Positions 6,582 to 8,461 of a stretch of 8,461 bases of DNA are shown here, one piece after another. The position numbers and the translations under genes were made by a program. Location of the stretch: the NCBI GenBank assembly GCA_903920405.1, contig CAIXMC010000272.1, forward strand, positions 1 to 8,461, in the 5' to 3' direction. The stretch's first letter is position 1; every line of letters begins with the position of its first letter. The stretch comes from an uncultured beta proteobacterium. Lineage in GTDB: Bacteria; Pseudomonadota; Gammaproteobacteria; Burkholderiales; Burkholderiaceae_C. The notes under the pieces were generated by a model, which was given only the letters and a program-made list of their open reading frames with translations, had not been told where the DNA came from and did not search any database.

Positions 6582-6884
6582 ATGCGTCGCATTTTTCTGA
6601 CTTTTATCATTGCTACATCGTGTGCCGCACCCGCACTGGCCGATTTGGCCTTGGCGCAGCAGAAAAATTGTATGGCTTGCCACGCTGTTGACAAAAAAGT
6701 AGTGGGGCCTTCTTTCAAAACCATCGCCAACAAATATGCCGGGCAAAACGTCAATGCCAAGCTCGGCAACAAAATCACGCAGGGCGGCGCAGGCGCATGG
6801 GGCGCAGTTCCCATGCCCGCCAACCCCCAGGTCAGTCCCGCCGAATCCCAAACGCTGCTCAAGTGGATCATGTCTCTCAAGTAA
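6582..6884 (+). CDS. Small class I cytochrome c (c551/c552-like), periplasmic
   Basis: The 100-residue precursor has a signal peptide, MRRIFLTFIIATSCAAPALA, giving a mature protein of about 80 residues. The heme-binding motif CMACH spans 30-34, with H34 as one axial ligand. A Met in the conserved VPMPAN motif (M78) is the likely second ligand. VDKKVVGPSFKTIANKYAG and the C-terminal LLKWIMSLK helix fit the c551/c552 group of small soluble electron carriers. I chose the ATG at 6582 because AAGGA lies 7 bases upstream and the signal peptide starts there; an in-frame ATG at 6540 would add 14 residues that look unlike a signal peptide. It is the first gene of the plus-strand group, 14 bases before the UPF0114 gene. 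The redox partner cannot be told from sequence. Confidence 0.93.
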   Translation: MRRIFLTFIIATSCAAPALADLALAQQKNCMACHAVDKKVVGPSFKTIANKYAGQNVNAKLGNKITQGGAGAWGAVPMPANPQVSPAESQTLLKWIMSLK

Positions 6885-6898
6885 CTTAAATTATTGAT

Positions 6899-7504
6899 AT
6901 GTCTCATAACACTCCACATCAACGCATTGCCATGCGCCCCATTCCCAGGTTTATTTTTGCCAGTCGCTGGCTACAGCTTCCGCTCTACATTGGCTTGATT
7001 GCCGCTCAGTGTGTTTATGTTTTTCATTTCTGGGTAGAACTGGTGCATTTGCTGGAAGCTGCCTTTGGCAACCAGACAGCGCTACAGGCCCTAGTCACCA
7101 GCATTGGCTACAAAGCCAACAGCATCGTACCTGCTCTGAATGAAACCATCATCATGCTGGTAGTGCTGGCGCTGATCGACGTGGTCATGATCTCCAACCT
7201 GCTGATCATGGTCATTGTGGGTGGCTATGAAACCTTTGTCAGTCGCATGGACCTAGACGGCCACCCTGACCAGCCCGAGTGGCTCAGTCACGTCAATGCC
7301 TCTGTGCTCAAGGTCAAACTGGCCACAGCCATCATTGGCATCAGCTCCATTCATCTGCTTAAAACATTTATCAATGCCGCCAATTACGAAGACAAGGTGC
7401 TGATTGCTCAAACGGCCATTCACATCACCTTTTTGCTCTCGGCGATGGCCATTGCTTACACCGATCGGCTGATGTCATATTCTGCGCCATCAGCACACGA
7501 ATGA
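6899..7504 (+). CDS. UPF0114 (YqhA) family membrane protein
   Basis: The 201-residue inner-membrane protein has four predicted hydrophobic segments (about 27-48, 83-108, 141-159, 168-188). Typical family blocks are RFIFASRWLQLPLYIGL, then a FHFWVEL segment, then NETIIMLVVLALIDVVMISN and VGGYETFVSRM. YqhA of E. coli is a smaller homologue (about 164 residues); the biochemical role of the family is not established. The first ATG (6899) is used, giving a 12-residue polar lead; the ATG at 6932 is a possible alternative, and neither has a clear Shine-Dalgarno. It sits 14 bases after the cytochrome gene and 16 bases before the Mth938-like gene, so the three are probably one transcript. Confidence 0.9.
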   Translation: MSHNTPHQRIAMRPIPRFIFASRWLQLPLYIGLIAAQCVYVFHFWVELVHLLEAAFGNQTALQALVTSIGYKANSIVPALNETIIMLVVLALIDVVMISNLLIMVIVGGYETFVSRMDLDGHPDQPEWLSHVNASVLKVKLATAIIGISSIHLLKTFINAANYEDKVLIAQTAIHITFLLSAMAIAYTDRLMSYSAPSAHE

Positions 7505-7520
7505 TCACTGTACACACCTC

Positions 7521-7913
7521 ATGAAAATTCACCCCGACAGTATGACTGCTCAATCCATCACAGCCCACGGCCCGGGTTGGGTACAGGTGGGGTCTGACAA
7601 ATTCAGCAGCAGTGTGGTGGTTGTGTCCGATGGTCGTCGTATGCTATGGAACTGCGTCTGTTTTGAAGATTTGAGCCGCTCCCATTTTGAACAATGGGCA
7701 GCCCTGGAATGCGAACTGGTCATCTTTGGCAGTGGACAGCGTATGCGTTTTGCACCGCCTGCCCTGACACAACCCTTGATGGAACGCCACATCGGCCTAG
7801 AGTGCATGGACACCCCGGCGGCTTGTCGCACCTACAACATTTTGGTTCAAGAGGGCAGACGCATTGCCGTTGCGTTGCTGATTGAACCGGTGCGCATCGC
7901 TACCCTGGCGTAA
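7521..7913 (+). CDS. Mth938-like domain protein (DUF498)
   Basis: The 130-residue product matches the Mth938/NDUFAF3-like family: a beta-rich N-terminal part with KFSSSVVVVSDGRRMLW, a central ELVIFGSGQRMRFAPP and the strongly conserved C-terminal IGLECMDTPAACRTYNIL followed by EGRRIAVALL. The human relative NDUFAF3 assists complex I assembly; the role of bacterial members is not settled. The ATG at 7521 is 16 bases after the UPF0114 stop; ATG at 7542 is an alternative start, and no clear ribosome site helps decide. It is the last gene of the plus-strand group, and repeat copy C starts 15 bases after its stop. Confidence 0.85.
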   Translation: MKIHPDSMTAQSITAHGPGWVQVGSDKFSSSVVVVSDGRRMLWNCVCFEDLSRSHFEQWAALECELVIFGSGQRMRFAPPALTQPLMERHIGLECMDTPAACRTYNILVQEGRRIAVALLIEPVRIATLA

Positions 7914-7928
7914 GCAGGCTTCCCACTT

Positions 7929-8090
7929 AGGATGTGGTCAGTAATAAGTTCCCCCATTTGGCCGTCAGAGTTGGGATGCAATGCTAGGCGCAAATCGCGC
8001 GGTGTGGCCATGCCACATAAGCGATTTGTAACGACGCAGTGCGCCCAAATCTGACGAGCCAAATGGGGAACTTATGACTGACAACATCCT
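7929..8090 (+). repeat. Dispersed inverted-repeat element, copy C (162 bp, full form)
   Basis: The outer arms run from AGGATGTGGTCAGTAATAAG at the left to the near-inverse ending GACAACATCCT at the right. They pair over about 40 bases with a few mismatches and single-base bulges, including GTTCCC..CATTTGGC against GCCAAATG..GGGAAC and GTCAGA against TCTGAC. The centre carries a second stem system: GGCGCA with TGCGCC, CAAATCGC with GCGATTTG, and a perfect TGTGGC (8003-8008), loop CAT, GCCACA (8012-8017). It is the most complete of three copies here and lies between two convergent genes, 15 and 13 bases from their stops. It may form the 3' end structure of both transcripts. No transposase gene or certain target duplication is seen. 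Confidence 0.85.
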
Positions 8091-8103
8091 TAGTGTCGTC
8101 ATT

Positions 8104-8461
8104 TCACCCCCAACTTTCCCCCATGACTTTCGCTTGTTCCAGCACCAGTTCCACAGCCTCATCCTGCCTATCCGGCGGGTACTTGTATTTGCGCAAAATA
8201 TGCTTGACCATCAACCGCAGTTTGGCTCTCACACTCTCGCGCTCTGACCAATCGACACTCAGGTTGTGCCGCAAGCTTTCTGTGAGTTCATGGGCTATTT
8301 TCTTCAGGGTTTCATCGCTTAATTCACGCACTGCCGATTCATTGTGGGTCAGTGCATCATAAAACCTGACTTCATCTTCCGTCAGACCCAGCGATTCACC
8401 CCGATGGGCAGCTTCCTGAAACTTTCTGGCCATGGCCATCAGTTCTTCCATCACTTGAGCC
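8104..8461 (-). CDS. hsdR: Type I restriction enzyme R subunit, C-terminal end, runs off right edge
   Basis: The frame is open to the window edge (AQVMEEL.. at the edge), so this is the 3' end of a longer gene and not a 116-residue protein. The sequence resembles the C-terminal helical domain (DUF3387-type) of HsdR subunits: MAMARKFQEAAHRGESLGLT, then EVRFYDALTHNESAV, then SVDWSERESVRAKLRLMVKH followed by ILRKYKYPPDRQDEAVELVLEQA. HsdR supplies the ATP-driven translocase and nuclease of type I restriction systems; its motor and nuclease domains would be outside the window. It is convergent with the Mth938-like gene, with repeat copy C between them. The hsdM and hsdS partners are not visible. 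Confidence 0.88.
   Translation of the reverse strand, partial: AQVMEELMAMARKFQEAAHRGESLGLTEDEVRFYDALTHNESAVRELSDETLKKIAHELTESLRHNLSVDWSERESVRAKLRLMVKHILRKYKYPPDRQDEAVELVLEQAKVMGESWG

Noticed and set aside
7929..8090. Integron attC site (structured element right after a stop codon)
   Set aside because: Length and position are similar, but I could not find a paired RYYYAAC/GTTRRRY set at the ends, and the neighbours are core genes in mixed orientation rather than cassettes.
1200..8093. Target-site duplication TTA flanking the repeat
   Set aside because: TTA on both sides fits copy C only; copy A has TCA/TTA and copy B TAA on the right, so no consistent duplication can be claimed.

Overview
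The window looks like a chromosomal segment of a beta-proteobacterium, most likely family Comamonadaceae (Rhodoferax/Acidovorax-like). The evidence is an rpsO-pnp pair next to a DUF721/DciA gene, a small Trp-rich membrane protein family I know mainly from Burkholderiales, protein sequences typical of that family, and an intergenic hairpin upstream of miaB resembling one I recall from Comamonadaceae genomes. Base composition is moderate rather than GC-rich. Genus placement is inference from memory, not from a search.

Layout. Bases 1-2171 carry a minus-strand group: dciA-like (DUF721), rpsO (S15) and the 5' half of pnp (runs off the left edge). The rpsO leader has a stem-loop. The rpsO-pnp spacer has a clear intrinsic terminator for rpsO, then two further hairpins in the pnp leader. 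After an AT-rich spacer (2172-2383), bases 2384-6491 hold a second minus-strand group. In transcription order it is: small Trp-rich membrane protein, REC-GGDEF response regulator, a secreted protein of unknown function, miaB, galE. The regulator/secreted-protein and miaB/galE junctions are 4-base start/stop overlaps. Facing away from it, 6582-7913 is a plus-strand group: cytochrome c, a UPF0114/YqhA membrane protein and a Mth938-like protein. The right edge (8104-8461) is the 3' end of a type I restriction hsdR gene, convergent with the plus-strand group.

The most notable signal is a family of dispersed inverted-repeat elements. Copy A (1200-1306) lies between the rpsO stop and its terminator. 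Copy C (7929-8090) lies between the convergent Mth938-like and hsdR genes and is flanked on both sides by stop codons within 15 bases. A rearranged copy B (1718-1850) lies between dciA and rpsO, and part of it encodes the last residues and the stop codon of the DciA-like protein. Copies A and C have arms of about 40 bases ending in AGGAT/ATCCT; C also carries an inner hairpin that A has lost. I do not recognise the family. It could be a non-autonomous mobile element (MITE-like) and/or a 3'-end RNA structure.

Functionally the window is mostly housekeeping: RNA decay, ribosome, replication-linked factor, tRNA modification and sugar nucleotide metabolism. It also holds one c-di-GMP signalling gene and the edge of a restriction system. 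No tRNA, rRNA, CRISPR array or transposase gene was seen.
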